Source of the DNA: Mactra quadrangularis
Lineage: Eukaryota; Mollusca; Bivalvia; Venerida; Mactridae
Direction: 5' to 3'
DNA: 64,000 nucleotides
Assembly (NCBI GenBank): GCA_025267735.1
Contig: CM046294.1
Span: 42,283,570-42,347,569 of the forward strand
Shown here: piece by piece, positions 1-11,310 of the stretch
Numbering within the stretch: position 1 is the stretch's first letter
Layout: each line of letters starts with the position of its first letter
Notes under the pieces: generated by a model
The model's database searches: none
What the model was told of the DNA's origin: nothing
Seen by the model: the letters and a program-made list of their open reading frames with translations, nothing else
Translations under genes and position numbers: made by a program

Positions 1-2231
1 TCTGTGTCAACTCATTACATTAACGCAAATGAACTAAATTTGAAATCCAATTATAACATTCGAGTGTTTTATACTTGTCTAATTGGGAGTTGAAATAATG
101 AGGTTTGCAAAATATGTTTGAAAAAGAATGTTTTACAAATCAGAGTAAATTAATAATGGAATTCATTGTCGTTTCTGACTAGGTCTGCACTAGATCAATA
201 CCACATTGCTATCAAATAAATCAGTAATTTATTGATAGCGTTTGATGTTTGTACGTTTATGGAAGCAGTTAAAATTATATCTGAATACATGAAAGAGTAA
301 TGTTTTAATGCTGGCATTGATAGTAATTAAAATTTATTTCTTGTCAGAAATTGTCAGGCTACAGAGAGAGATAACAATAACAGTTGGGGGAAATATAGCA
401 CATTTGTTTTTATATATGGCACATGCAGTTTTATATATGCCCATATCTAGTTCAGCTGTTGGTTATTTATGTTCAAAGGACCGCTTTAATCAAACTTCAA
501 ATAATAAATTAGTAATTGAATAGAATTATTACATTTTATCGGAAAGTTTAATCGGATCAATTTTCGAAAATGAACATGTTTTTTTTTTTAATTTTTACAA
601 TGCTACAGATTCATTATGTTTTAATCAACAGATATTGCTCATTTCTTGGGTACCGATGTCGAATTCTTATTTTATGCAGAGTCAAACTCCAAAACGACTT
701 CACACAAAAATAAAAATCTTGGTTGTAGTTTGTTTCAATTCGACCGATTAAAAAATCTGCAACGCCGAAAATATGTAATCTGTTTTACATTCTACACAAG
801 TAGGTTGAAAAAATCGATTCAGTATTTGATAGCCAAACAAGGCTATCTATCAAAACTGTAGTGAACAAATAACAAGCAATATTTCTCACAATAGTCGCTC
901 TGGATGAACAAATTGACCTTTATCTGGACATAAGCTATAAATATTCTTAGAAAACAGGCAATAATGAGTATAAATTTGTCAGGGGATTGGATAAAACAAT
1001 GTAAATGAGAAATAATACAAAAACAAGTGTAATGGACGATGTCAAATAATCTTTATTACTCGATTAATATTCATAAGAATATAGTATTTATGTATGTCTC
1101 AGATAATATCAATAAAATAGAATCAAGTCAAATAAAGCTTGGTAAAGGAGATATACTGGTATACTAGTCTGTCTGTGATTAGAATAATGTGAGAAATAGA
1201 GAAACATCGTTTTATGTGATATATATGGTGCATTTGTGATGTTTTCTGTTCTACAATTATTCAGGAAAGCATTTTCACATTATCAGTTTGATAAACAGAA
1301 CTGCATGAATGGGACAATTCATGAGAATGGATACTGTTTATTCAGCGAAGTTATTACTTTTTGCGAATAAACTTACACTGTTATAAGGAATTGCAAATTT
1401 TTTTGCAAATATGTGATATTTTCAAAGATGCTAACCTCGAGATACTCTTTCAATACCTTTAAAATCAACGGACCAAATTAAATATAAAATATGTTTTAAG
1501 TAAAATAATCCTAACAAGTAACACAACAAAATAAAGTATTTGGTTGAAATAAATAAAATGTAAAATATGTTAAGGATGTTTTTGAAAAGATGATATATAT
1601 TAGCATTAATAAACATCAGTAAGACTTCAATATCGAGGCATTTATAAGCAATTGAAGTCAAATTGCTCAAAGAAATTAGCAGTGTCGTCTACGGATTCGA
1701 AACTGGGCATCATGGTACATTGGCGTGAGTCTAACAACTTGGACAATACTGTAATACATTATTACGAATAGAAATTGGACGTAGTGTCATTATTATCAGT
1801 TTCATTTAGCTCAATACTTAAATAAACCATGATGGCATATCTAACTACGTCGGTGAGTTTTTATTGTGATCACTGGAGTTTAGCTATTAGCAATATCCCG
1901 CCGTACTAGATACCAAATGGTAATGTTTTCATAAAACGTAAAAAGGCAATTACTGCTAAAGATATACACTCTTGGTATTGGCTTATTAAACTATTGACTA
2001 GGTAATTGACATGAATAAAAGAAGCGTGGATGATGTTGAGATGAATATGTTATTTAGGTTTACAAACGCCAGTGAGTCATGCAAAACGGCAATTATAAAA
2101 CATAAACACATTTATACTATTGTTGTACGAGAAAAACTATAGTGGTTTGAGTTTGTTTGTTTGTTTGTTCGATTTAACGCCGTTACAACACATTGTATAG
2201 GTCATATAACATCGGTCAGTCAACCTACTCA
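1..2231. repeat. Array 1, partial unit (right end of a ~12-kb tandem unit)
   Basis: The left edge of the window is the end of a tandem unit. The sequence from base 1 matches about 11767 onward and about 24603 onward, with the same order of landmarks: the TGTCAACTCATTACA block, the ATTTATTGATAGCG block, and the CGTAGTGTCATTATTATCAG block near 1770, 13590 and 26380. Divergence is mostly single substitutions and small indels. It ends inside a head-truncated SINE tail at 2151-2231. No gene is seen: the short open frames at 308-523 and 646-861 are not preserved in the paralogous copies. The unit continues left beyond the window, so the copy number is at least three including this partial one. Confidence 0.9.
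2151..2231 (-). mobile_element. SINE family B, 3' tail only (unit junction)
   Basis: On the minus strand this is the end of a family B SINE: the (AAAC)n-type tail, then GGCGTTAAAT, then the TGACCTATACAATGTGTTG segment, stopping after the sequence that reads CAACCTACTCA on the plus strand. The tRNA-like head and central body are absent. The same truncation point occurs at 14056, whereas the copy at 26768-27073 is complete. The cut end therefore marks the tandem-unit junction. Confidence 0.85.
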
Positions 2232-4865
2232 AATGCATTGATGAGTACAAAAAAGTCAATGAACACACGCGGTAAAGAGTTTGACATCACACCTTTCATT
2301 AAAAGTCGTTGGCAAGTGAATGTTTGTTAGTTCAAATTTATAAATTTTTGAATATGATTTATCATTCAACATTGTCTATTATGTTCAAAAACAAATTGCT
2401 TAATAGTTTTGAAGCAATTAGAAACACTTTCATTTGTTTCACGGTCTATTTAAAAATGAAAAACTATCTGTTCGTCCAAATGCTGAGGTCATTTATTTTT
2501 GGGCATGGTCTGTTTGTTTTGACATGTGTTGTTTTACATTTAATGTAGTTGACGGAATGGGAATTTATTTTGGCATATCCTGCCAAGGCTCTGCTCAAAC
2601 TACAAATCTTCGTCATATTACACCGTGTCATTGTATACCAAATAAACATCACATATAATTTATTAATGCAACGTTTATTTAATAAGCATTCTAGTCTAAA
2701 AAAATTCCCGCACATACTTGTAGCCTCAGTTATTTTCAATCAAACTGCTCTTAAAGATAACATCAAATATCGAATAGTTTGAATAGATGAGGCTGAACAG
2801 CAAATTCAAAATTGAAAGTTAAATGCCAATACATCTGCAGGCTTTGTTTTGGCATGATTGTAGTTATCGCAAGATGAATTTAATTAAATAAACAGTTCGA
2901 ATATAAACTGACAATGAAATAATGAAATTCAATTCTAACATAATTAAATTGTTTCAATTTTTTAGTTAACAGATGTTTCCAAAAACAATGAACGTGTTTC
3001 CTATTATACCTAAAAACTTGGCACAAAATGGCGGATGGTAGCTGGCTGATGACCAAGATTTGATGTTATTTCAATAAAACACAGCTTTTAATAAAATGAA
3101 TATGTGTAATGAAGACTTAATCGTAAATTAAACAACGCACTCTATAATTAATACTTTAAGGTAGTTCACTAGTACTCAAGTTGTCTATGGAAAAATTACA
3201 TGTTTACATAAACCAATTTCAGAGTTGTTCACTTTTTTCGACGCTAGGGTTTTTTGTCACGCATCGTTAAATCAAGAGGCCAAGTGTTCGATTCCCAGAC
3301 AGGATCTTTATAAGATCCTTGAGTTTGTCTAGAATTTTTTTTCGGCCATTTCCTTCCTGTCTTCGTATTAATTGTAACATAACTGAACAGTAAAAATAAA
3401 GTTTCTTACTTGAGACAAACATCTAATTGAGTTTAAGATGTGTTTCAAACTAACGCAGAGCTGGCTATATAACATCTTAACCACTCTGATACATCTGTTT
3501 CATTTTCTGTGTTTTGCTTTTTACGTTTCTAAGACAATTGTCTAATATTGGATTTATAAGAACGTCATGTTTGTTTTTCTGGCAATTATTTTATCCCAAA
3601 GGACAATCGAAACATTTATAATTCTAAAAACTTGTACCCAGTACACTCAATTTGTTCAGAATTTTGACGCAAACCATTGTCTGGAAAATATCATTAAACT
3701 GATCGGTGGTTGTTTTATTTTGATAAAAGAGAAAGTTATAATATGATTATAAGACATATAACTCAGTTACCAATAGCCAGATATCATTTTTAAAGACTGT
3801 TCCCACAAATAATTCTAACATAATAACACACAATGTTTGTAATTTTAAATCACATCGTTAAATGGAACATATTTGTATTCAAACGATTTTTATAATTTTA
3901 AAAGATGTAATTGTTTATTTTAAATACACAAAACCAACATATCTGGAAGGCAAGAACATATATTTATTTGTCTTTTTATCTATTCCAAAAAAATTAATTC
4001 CTTTAACTCGTTTTGGAGAAGGAAGACACCGTTTCGATTTAATTTTTGATGCAAGTTCATCGAGCAGATCACCATTAATGAATTTATTCCTTATTGTCGA
4101 ATTATTTTCTGGTAAATAAATGCTTGTATGCCTTTCTTGATCAATTTCAGACACGTTTTTTGCTTGATTTCAAACATACCATGTCAATACTATTTTGTTT
4201 ATGGTATTTTTTCTACCAATGTATTGTAACGATATATGTTTTATCGAACTCGATGTTGCATTTGACAAATTTACGGACATTAATATTGGAATACATTACT
4301 GCGAAATCGTAGTTAAACTTTTTATTGGAACAAGTAGAAAATGTCAATGTACGAAGTTTGATCAGGGCTTTTATATATCAATTTGATTAAATGGGTTTTA
4401 TGCTTTGCAATGTACATATACTCAACAATTTTATCTGTCGGTTCATATAAATCTTAACGGCAATCTAATTTACTTTTATAATTTGAGGGACGTTCGTCGA
4501 GCCGATCACCGTTAATAAATTTACTCCTGATAGACAAAATTCTTTCTGGTAAATGTTTGTGTGATCAGTTCAAGATGGACACATGCGTTGATATACAAGT
4601 ATTTCAAGTATTACGCTATTAAAAGAAAGCTTTTCTCGAGTATTATGCTATGAATATGTCATCAGCAATTTTTTACATCTAAATGTGGTAATAAAAATGA
4701 ACAAACTGATACAGGTTGATGAAAATCAAACCGGCTTCGTGTTCTAAGAAAATTACTGTTAAACAAATACTCAACAAGTTCATCTATCTGTGTTAAACAA
4801 TACTAACTCAATTTGATATAACAAGGAGCCAAATAAATAAGATGAATGTTTTGTTATCTTTAAGC

Positions 4866-4889
4866 GGATGCGTAAACGGTTACGCATCC
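4866..4889. repeat. Perfect hairpin, 10-bp stem and 4-nt loop
   Basis: GGATGCGTAA, loop ACGG, TTACGCATCC. It sits immediately upstream of the SINE at 4890 and overlaps that SINE's left target-site duplication (4872-4884). The paralogous position near 17275-17298 has lost the pairing, so conservation does not support a function. It may be chance. Confidence 0.6.
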
Positions 4890-5101
4890 CTGCCGTGGCG
4901 TGGTGATGAGCATGTCTGACTTCGAATCCGGAGATCGCGGGTTCGAGCCCCGTCGCGGTAGGTCATACCCTATACATGAGTTATCGGCCTCGTGGTAGGG
5001 TAAGTTAGAACTGGTGATAGAAAAGTGTCCAGAAAACCTATAGCAGGAAGAGCTGGCCGTGTTATATATGACCTAAATATGTGTTGAATACGACGTTAAA
5101 A
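4890..5101 (+). mobile_element. SINE family A (tRNA-like head, shared tail)
   Basis: Starts with a tRNA-like head (GCCGTGGCG...GAGCATG) carrying a good Pol III B box, GGTTCGAGCCC, at 4940-4950. A central body follows (GGTCATACCCTATACATGAG, then AGAAAAGTGTCCAG and AGGAAGAGCTGGCCG). The element ends in ATGACCTAAATATGTGTTG and ACGACGTTAAAA. The left target-site duplication is GTAAACGGTTACG (4872-4884). The matching right copy was lost here by a small deletion but survives beside the paralogue at 17519-17531 as GTAAACGATTACG. The insertion therefore predates duplication of the ~12-kb unit. It is non-coding and depends on a LINE in trans. Confidence 0.9.
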
Positions 5102-6308
5102 GTATTGTTTGTGTTATAACAATGAGACTAAAAGATGCGATGACTAAATTGCTATCTTTATGCGTATTGCGAGCGTTGAAATGATAATCATTGGAATAGC
5201 AGTTTTGCATCAATTAGATAAAATCACATTAAAAAACTACCAAATTGTTTTCTTGATTTCTATTTTTAGTACCATCAAAATTGATAGTCCTTAGAAGCGC
5301 ACTTGTCAAAAAGTATGAACTTTTTCTTCTAAGTTTCAACATTTGGGATTTTAAAAAGAATAACTATTTGTATGATTTTAGATGACCAAGATTGTCTCCA
5401 AGCGAAACCTCACTGTAATTACAAATTCAAATTTTACAAAAAAGTATGTTTTGCTTCGAGCATAATCGTATTAAACTACTTCAATTATGACACAAACACC
5501 ATATTACCACTAGCCAAAAATGCCTTTTAAATGACAATATCGTGCCTTTTTCTAGAATAAGTCTAGTCTCGTAATTTCTTTGGCTAGTTATAGTCTGTTC
5601 ACAAATGTAAATAATTATTTCCGCCAATTTACGACAAAATATCACATTAACGCTAATGCTTGGAACAAAAATGGTTAGGTCTCTTCTGGGGAGACGTTTA
5701 AAATACTGTAATCGACTTGTCAGGTTTCATCAACATAACATTATGTCCTTGGTAATTCCACTGGTCCTTGATGACTCTAAAAATTGTAAGAACACTGAAT
5801 GGTAATCGATATAATTAGAAAACAATTCATGTCGAGCTAAGCTATTTAGTTGGAAAGAGCCTTCACTTATAAATTGTATCGTAGGTCTAATGATTTGGCG
5901 CAACTGGAAAGTGATCAATGTTAATGACTATGAGTGGGCGTGACCAAGTGGTTATAATGTTTGACTAGTACTAATTTGTTTGGCAGCTCTGCGTTGATTA
6001 AAAAAAACCCTTCAAACCCTACCTCGTTGTTTCCACGAGCAAGACATCTATCCATCTATAGTTTAACTAAACTAAAAAACTAGAATCGAGTCTGATATAT
6101 TTAATATGTCAGTTATATTTCACAATTGAGGTAAAAAAATATATGCGTATAGGCATTAAGGCGGAAAACTGGTATAATTAAACCCTGTCAAAACTAGCAA
6201 ACTACATACGAATGAAAAGGCAATTAAATATTTCTTATGTTACGCGCACCTGGACATTAGTCCATGTAATAGCATTACTTTAAAAGTTCAAGTAAATATG
6301 CGCATAAA

Positions 6309-6608
6309 GCCGCCCGGCTAGTTCAATTGGTAGCACACAAGTCTTCTGATCGAAGAGTCGTGGGTTGGATTCCCGGGCTGGGCACACTTTCGTGAATCTT
6401 GGTCATGAAATAGTTTCTACTGGCATTCTCCCTCCTACCAATGATTGTTAATTATGTAGGACAGATGTCAGTCACTGACGGAAGTATGCGCTAAGTAGTT
6501 GGTTAACAGCTAAATCCAGAGATTTAGCCTTTGCAAGAGCAGTGAGTTGGTTATATGACCTTTATAATGTGTTGCTACGGCGTTAAACCAAATAAAATAA
6601 AATAAAAC
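6309..6608 (+). mobile_element. SINE family B, full length with target-site duplication
   Basis: The head GCCGCCCGGCTAGTTCAATTGG resembles tRNA-Lys; its B box is mutated (GGTTGGATTCC). A family B body follows: CACTTTCGTG, TTGGTCATGAAATAGTTTCTAC, TAATTATGTAGG, and GTTGGTTAACAGCTAAAT. The tail is ATGACCTTTATAATGTGTTGC, CGGCGTTAAACC and then (AAATAA)-type repeats. It is flanked by an exact 11-bp target-site duplication, AATATGCGCAT, at 6295-6305 and 6609-6619. The paralogue at 18760 sits in the same context, so the insertion predates the duplication. Confidence 0.95.
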
Positions 6609-7523
6609 AATATGCGCATGTTTACTAAACATACAGCATGTGTCCAGGAATATATTGATCTACCGTCGTACATATGTTACAAGTTTAAAGTTTCGTCCAT
6701 ACGTACGCTAGGGTTTTGATTACGTGTTTTCAATAACTTTAAACTTACAAGCATTTGTGGTCGTAGCGTTGATTAGAGTCATTTAATTCAATGCAAAATG
6801 ATTCTTGGTTAGATTTCTAGCAGCGGCAGGTTATACCCGCTCATGGAAATATAGTATTTGATATCGATTTTCTTCCGTAGATAGATGAGTTACTTGCTAT
6901 TTGTGAGAGGATAAATGAACATTGTTGTAGAAAAGTAACCAAGAAAGATGAATGGACAAGCGTCCGCCGTACATAAATTAATCCAAAGTTTTGATAAACA
7001 GCATAACCTTCAACTAAATGATAATAATACAAAACAGTATTCAAAAACGTCTGCTTCATAGTACATGTGGTGTTTCTATGTTATATCCGACACCTAGACC
7101 AATGGCTGCAAAATTCATATCAAGTGTCAACTGTCCCAGTGGGCAATTATCTGACACATCATCCTGTCTTACAATATTATTTAAAAGTAATCATCACACC
7201 ATTAACACATGATACCACACCGCAACACTGTCTGTAGACATTATATAAAATATAGACATCTTGCTTACGGGAGTTGTAATTATGGTTGAAAGGAATCTTG
7301 ACACATTGCAAGGACTGCAGGCAATGCTAGTTTATATTCAAATCCACTCGTATTGAGCAATAATTATGTTTTCATAACAACAAATACTTTGAAATTGTAC
7401 CACACTTTCCTTGGACTTTCCTATTTCCCCCAAAACGAATGAGAAAAAAATCATCGTAAAAAAGCATACAATGTTTACATAATTATAAAATATATATTGC
7501 TAGTTTCCAAGATATTATGTAAA

Positions 7524-7736
7524 GCCGCGGCCGTGGCGTAGTGGTTAGTATGTCTTACTTCGAATCCGGAGATCGCTGGTTCGAGCCTGGTCGGGGTAGG
7601 TCATACCCTATACATGAGTTTTCGGCTTCGTGGTAGGGTAAGTTAGTACTGGTGACAGAAAAGTGTTCAGGAAACCTATAGTAGGAAGAGCTGGCCGTCG
7701 TTTATATGAGCTAAATATGTGTTAAATACGACGTTA
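7524..7736 (+). mobile_element. SINE family A, full length
   Basis: Starts GCCGCGGCCGTGGCGTAGTGG, giving a recognisable A box, and has a B box near GGTTCGAGCC. The body reads TCATACCCTATACATGAG, GGTAGGGTAAGTTAGTACTGG and AGGAAGAGCTGGCCG. The tail GAGCTAAATATGTGTTAAATACGACGTTA is slightly degraded. The paralogue at 19964-20177 has the same flanks (TAGTTTCCAAGAT on the left), so this copy was present before the unit duplicated. I see no clear target-site duplication. Confidence 0.9.
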
Positions 7737-8914
7737 CGAAATGGTCGGTGTTTATTTATTCCCATCGTCAATGTTTGTAAATTATTATATTGTTACTTGC
7801 TTTTGGGTGGTCTGATGTACAGTGAACACGTTGTTGTCGTTGTTAATTTACAGTTGGAAACTGAAACACGTTTTAATGTTCTGTTCAATGTTATCCAATC
7901 ATTAATTGTTTTGAATCGTTTGATGTTTGCAAACTAATGGTAGCTGATGAAACCATATCTAACATTAGGATTTTTATGAGCTTGATAGACTGGCAATGTG
8001 TCTGTAGTATTGTCATGTTTATGATTATAACAGCATCACAAATAGATTAGTAGTGTCTTTTAGATTGCAATTTATAGTTTAACATTCACATCATGCAGGA
8101 GTTGTAACTGAACTCAAATACATCTGATTACACAATTGTAAATTTACTTACATATTCTTGATGCATTGAGTTGCTAGTTAATTTGCCAGTAAAGTTGCTG
8201 GTACTGAAAAAAACATCGAACGACACACATGTTCATTGCACGACAAAGATGATACAGTGACAAAACAAAACGTTAATATTGTTAAAATTGATTTTCGGTG
8301 ATGTTAATTAACCCAAAATATTCATGTACTTGCGACAAATTTCAGAATTTATATATTTAAATCATAATGCGAAACTTATTAAATATGGACTTTGTTCAAG
8401 ATTTTATATTCTTGGCTATCGATGTAGCAAAATTGAGGATTCGATGTTAAGCAATGTCTTTTGTTCCCAATGTAACATATTTAAGACATAGTGTTGATCT
8501 AAATGAACGCCAAGGTTACACAAGGCCTTACTGTCGTCATACTTAATCATTACCTAGTGTCTATAAGAAATTACCTTTAGCACAAATAGACGATAATTAT
8601 GTTCCACTACTACAATTTCAGAACATGAGCTATCATTAGGACAAGTAAAGACAAGATGAATCCGGAATAAGTGATAAAATGTTTCCGTATCAAGGAAATA
8701 TACCCTGTAATGGCTTGCCACCATTCATTGTCATTCATTATGACTACGACAACGGGTGACACTTAGCAATTTTGCATTTCTTGGTAGACATAAACAGCGT
8801 CCTCTAACAACTATTGGCAAAAAAATGAAAAAATGTTGATAACAAAATTGTTAATGCATTCTTCCAGTAATTTTACTATAAATCTTATCAAAAAGTTTAT
8901 AGTAAAATATAAAC

Positions 8915-8963
8915 TTGTCTAAGTTGTCAAACTTGTCAAAACTCGTCAAACTTGTCAAAACTA
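8915..8963. repeat. Short imperfect direct repeat, CTTGTCAAA-like
   Basis: The segment reads as successive variants of AACTTGTCAAA and ACTCGTCAAA, about four to five units. It lies where the two array 1 units lose alignment (8900-9410 against 21330-21850), so it belongs to a locally rearranged stretch. Confidence 0.6.
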
Positions 8964-9119
8964 TGTAATTTAATAAGTGGCGTGTTTTTGTTTGCTTGTG
9001 ACCGTTAACAATTATTTTATCGAAATAATTAAGGAGCAAACTTTTTAAAGACTGGTAGCTCTCATTGAATTTAATTTCGCAGTTTTCTTAAGAATTTATT
9101 TCGATTCAGCTTTAATTAA

Positions 9120-9400
9120 ACCGGGTCGATAGCGCAGTTGGTAGCGTGCCGGGATTTGGAATCTCGTGCCCGAGGGGGTGCGGGTTCAAATCTCACCCGG
9201 GGAGTTTATACCCTTCCATGAAAATTTGACAATAATGTCGATTTTCTCCATTGATAAGATACTATGGAGAAGTTTCCGGCCTTGTGGAAGGGTAGGAAAT
9301 TACTGGTTATAGACAATGGTCCAGGAAAGCTAGGTTAGGTGCGCTGGATGCCGTACAATGACCAAAATTGTGTTGACACGGCGTTAACTCCAATAAATAA
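9120..9400 (+). mobile_element. SINE family C (third tRNA-like head, shared tail)
   Basis: The head CCGGGTCGATAGCGCAGTTGG, with a B box-like GGTTCAAATCT at 9183-9193, differs from families A and B. The segment between the boxes is long, as in a tRNA with an enlarged variable arm. The body includes TCCATGAAAATTTGACAAT, ATATGGAGAAGTTTCC-type sequence, GTGGAAGGGTAGG and CAGGAAAGCTAGG. The tail is ATGACCAAAATTGTGTTGACACGGCGTTAA. It is absent from the paralogous unit, but the flanking DNA there is also different, so a clean empty site cannot be drawn. Confidence 0.9.
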
Positions 9401-9880
9401 ACACATTTTTAGTCTAACAATAATAAAAGTTGAAGGAAATGTCTTTGTATTATTATACAATGAATTTGTGATCATTACTCATAAATACAACCCAAATGTG
9501 AATTCCTATATTTTCTACAATATGACCTAAAGGGTAAAATAGCATTGAATAACATGTGGCTTATTATTAAACATTTATTATGGCAACACTTCGGCAAATA
9601 TTTATGGGGTTAACACATTTTATAATTACCCTACCGATCATTTTCAACGCATACGAAGTCAATTATTCAGCAGTATTCAGAAGATAAAAATTGAATTGGA
9701 TATTATAGGGCTACGAAAAATGTTATCCGCATCATAGTGTTGTTGTCTATACAAAATATTCTAAGACTATTGATTTAGTCATTAAATATTTAAAGACATA
9801 GAGCTATGATATACATGTGTATATCGTAAGCTGTGTTATACGCAGCTCTTGTAGCGCAACTATACGCTATATATTATATA

Positions 9881-9952
9881 TATAGACAAGGGTCCAGGAA
9901 AGCTAGGTAAGATAAGCTGGAAAATGACCTAAATTGTGTTTACACGGCGTTA
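9881..9952 (+). mobile_element. SINE family C, 5'-truncated tail
   Basis: Only the last ~70 bases of family C are present: ATAGACAAGGGTCCAGGAAAG, then AAAATGACCTAAATTGTGTT and TACACGGCGTTAAAT. It begins directly after a TATATATATA run. At the corresponding place the other unit has about 470 bp of unrelated sequence (22318-22790), so one unit was remodelled here. Confidence 0.85.
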
Positions 9953-11016
9953 AATATCAGTAAAAAGCGGAACTTGATCAGATGACTCAATGTTTTTTGC
10001 ATTTATAAACGCAAACCAATTTGACCTAAAAACTTTGTCTATAGTGTTTGTCATTCCATATTGAGTGTGGCCTTGAAACAAGTAAGCCATTTTCTCTGAA
10101 CTTGACACTCATGATGACGGATGTCTACTGTATTTATCATAAATTATTCATTATGCCGTAAGTAAGATATATTGTTATCTTTATCTGAAGCAAATGTTAT
10201 TATATATAGTCAGATATCTGTCACAAAATCTTAATACATCTATAGTTCTAAAACAAATCTTTGACATTGGTATACATTTATTAATATTTATAAAACAAGC
10301 ATCCTACTTTAAAGTTGTATAGTAATTTTCATTTTCTAAACAATGATTTTGCTTTTTCTTAATAATTTTTATATATTTAGTATTATTTTAGTTTCCGAAA
10401 AGTTCATAAATATGACGAAATCTGTAAACGGACAGTGTAAAAACGAGCAATTTTAAATTTACTACAAATGTTTTTAAAGAGATTTTGGAAATATATCAAC
10501 TATTTGAATTAAACATGAACCACCGAATTTTGATTTACAATATACAACTGCAATTATCAAATTTATCATATGCCGTCTTCAGTGACTCACACTACACTTA
10601 GCGATTGCATGTTTATAAAATATAAAAAACTCACAGAGTTAAAATAACCATACGTGTTTGAAGTGCATGCATTCGTCAATTCTTGAAATTTATGTTGCTA
10701 TCAAAATAACATAAAAAGTAAACCCCAATCAAATCTGATGAACCAAATGACTGGACTGAGTAATATCTTATTTGTTTGTTACAAACATCTTCTCTACGTG
10801 AAGGCTTCATTGTCATGCATTTGACGTTTTTCTTTGATTGTAATTTATTCATCGTCATATTTGTTATATTTCTGGTCATTTCATTTTCCACATCTGTCTG
10901 CTAATAATTAATTGCATTTGTTTGTGCATTAATGTATTATGCATAGTGTTGGTTGCCAAAATATAAAAGTCTAACACGGGACCTTGATAATACTGTAAAT
11001 GTGCATTAAATTGTTT

Positions 11017-11310
11017 GTGTTTGTTTGATTGGGTTAAACGCCGTAGCAACACACTGTACAAGTCATAATATTATAACGGCGGTCAGTCAACCTACTCAAT
11101 CCTCATTGAAAGGCTAAATCTCGGGATCTAGCTGTTAACTAACTACTAGGTGCATAATTTCGTGAGTGAATGGCAGCTGCCCTACATAATTAAAAATCAT
11201 TAGTAGATGGAATAATGGCCGTAGAAAAAAATTCATGACCAAGCTTCTCGAAAGTATCCCCCGCCCGGTATTCGACCCCTCGATCAGTAGACTTGCGTAA
11301 CTGAGCGTCT
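11017..11310 (-). mobile_element. SINE family B, near full length, head degraded
   Basis: On the minus strand the head is at the right end (11240-11310). It contains a recognisable GATCGAGGGGTCGAAT segment but is missing part of the A-box arm. The family B body runs leftward to the tail GGCGTTTAACCC and an AAAC-rich end. The paralogue at 23848-24115 has the same orientation and flanks. The open frame on this strand at 11135-11347 is a by-product of the SINE and is not a gene. Confidence 0.88.

Noticed and set aside
4890..4962. tRNA-like sequences with A and B boxes (also at 6309, 7524, 9120, 17297, 19964, 44119 and the minus-strand copies) as tRNA genes
   Set aside because: Each is joined to a conserved SINE body and tail, the cloverleaf pairing is degraded, and several have target-site duplications. 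They are SINE heads, not functional tRNA genes.
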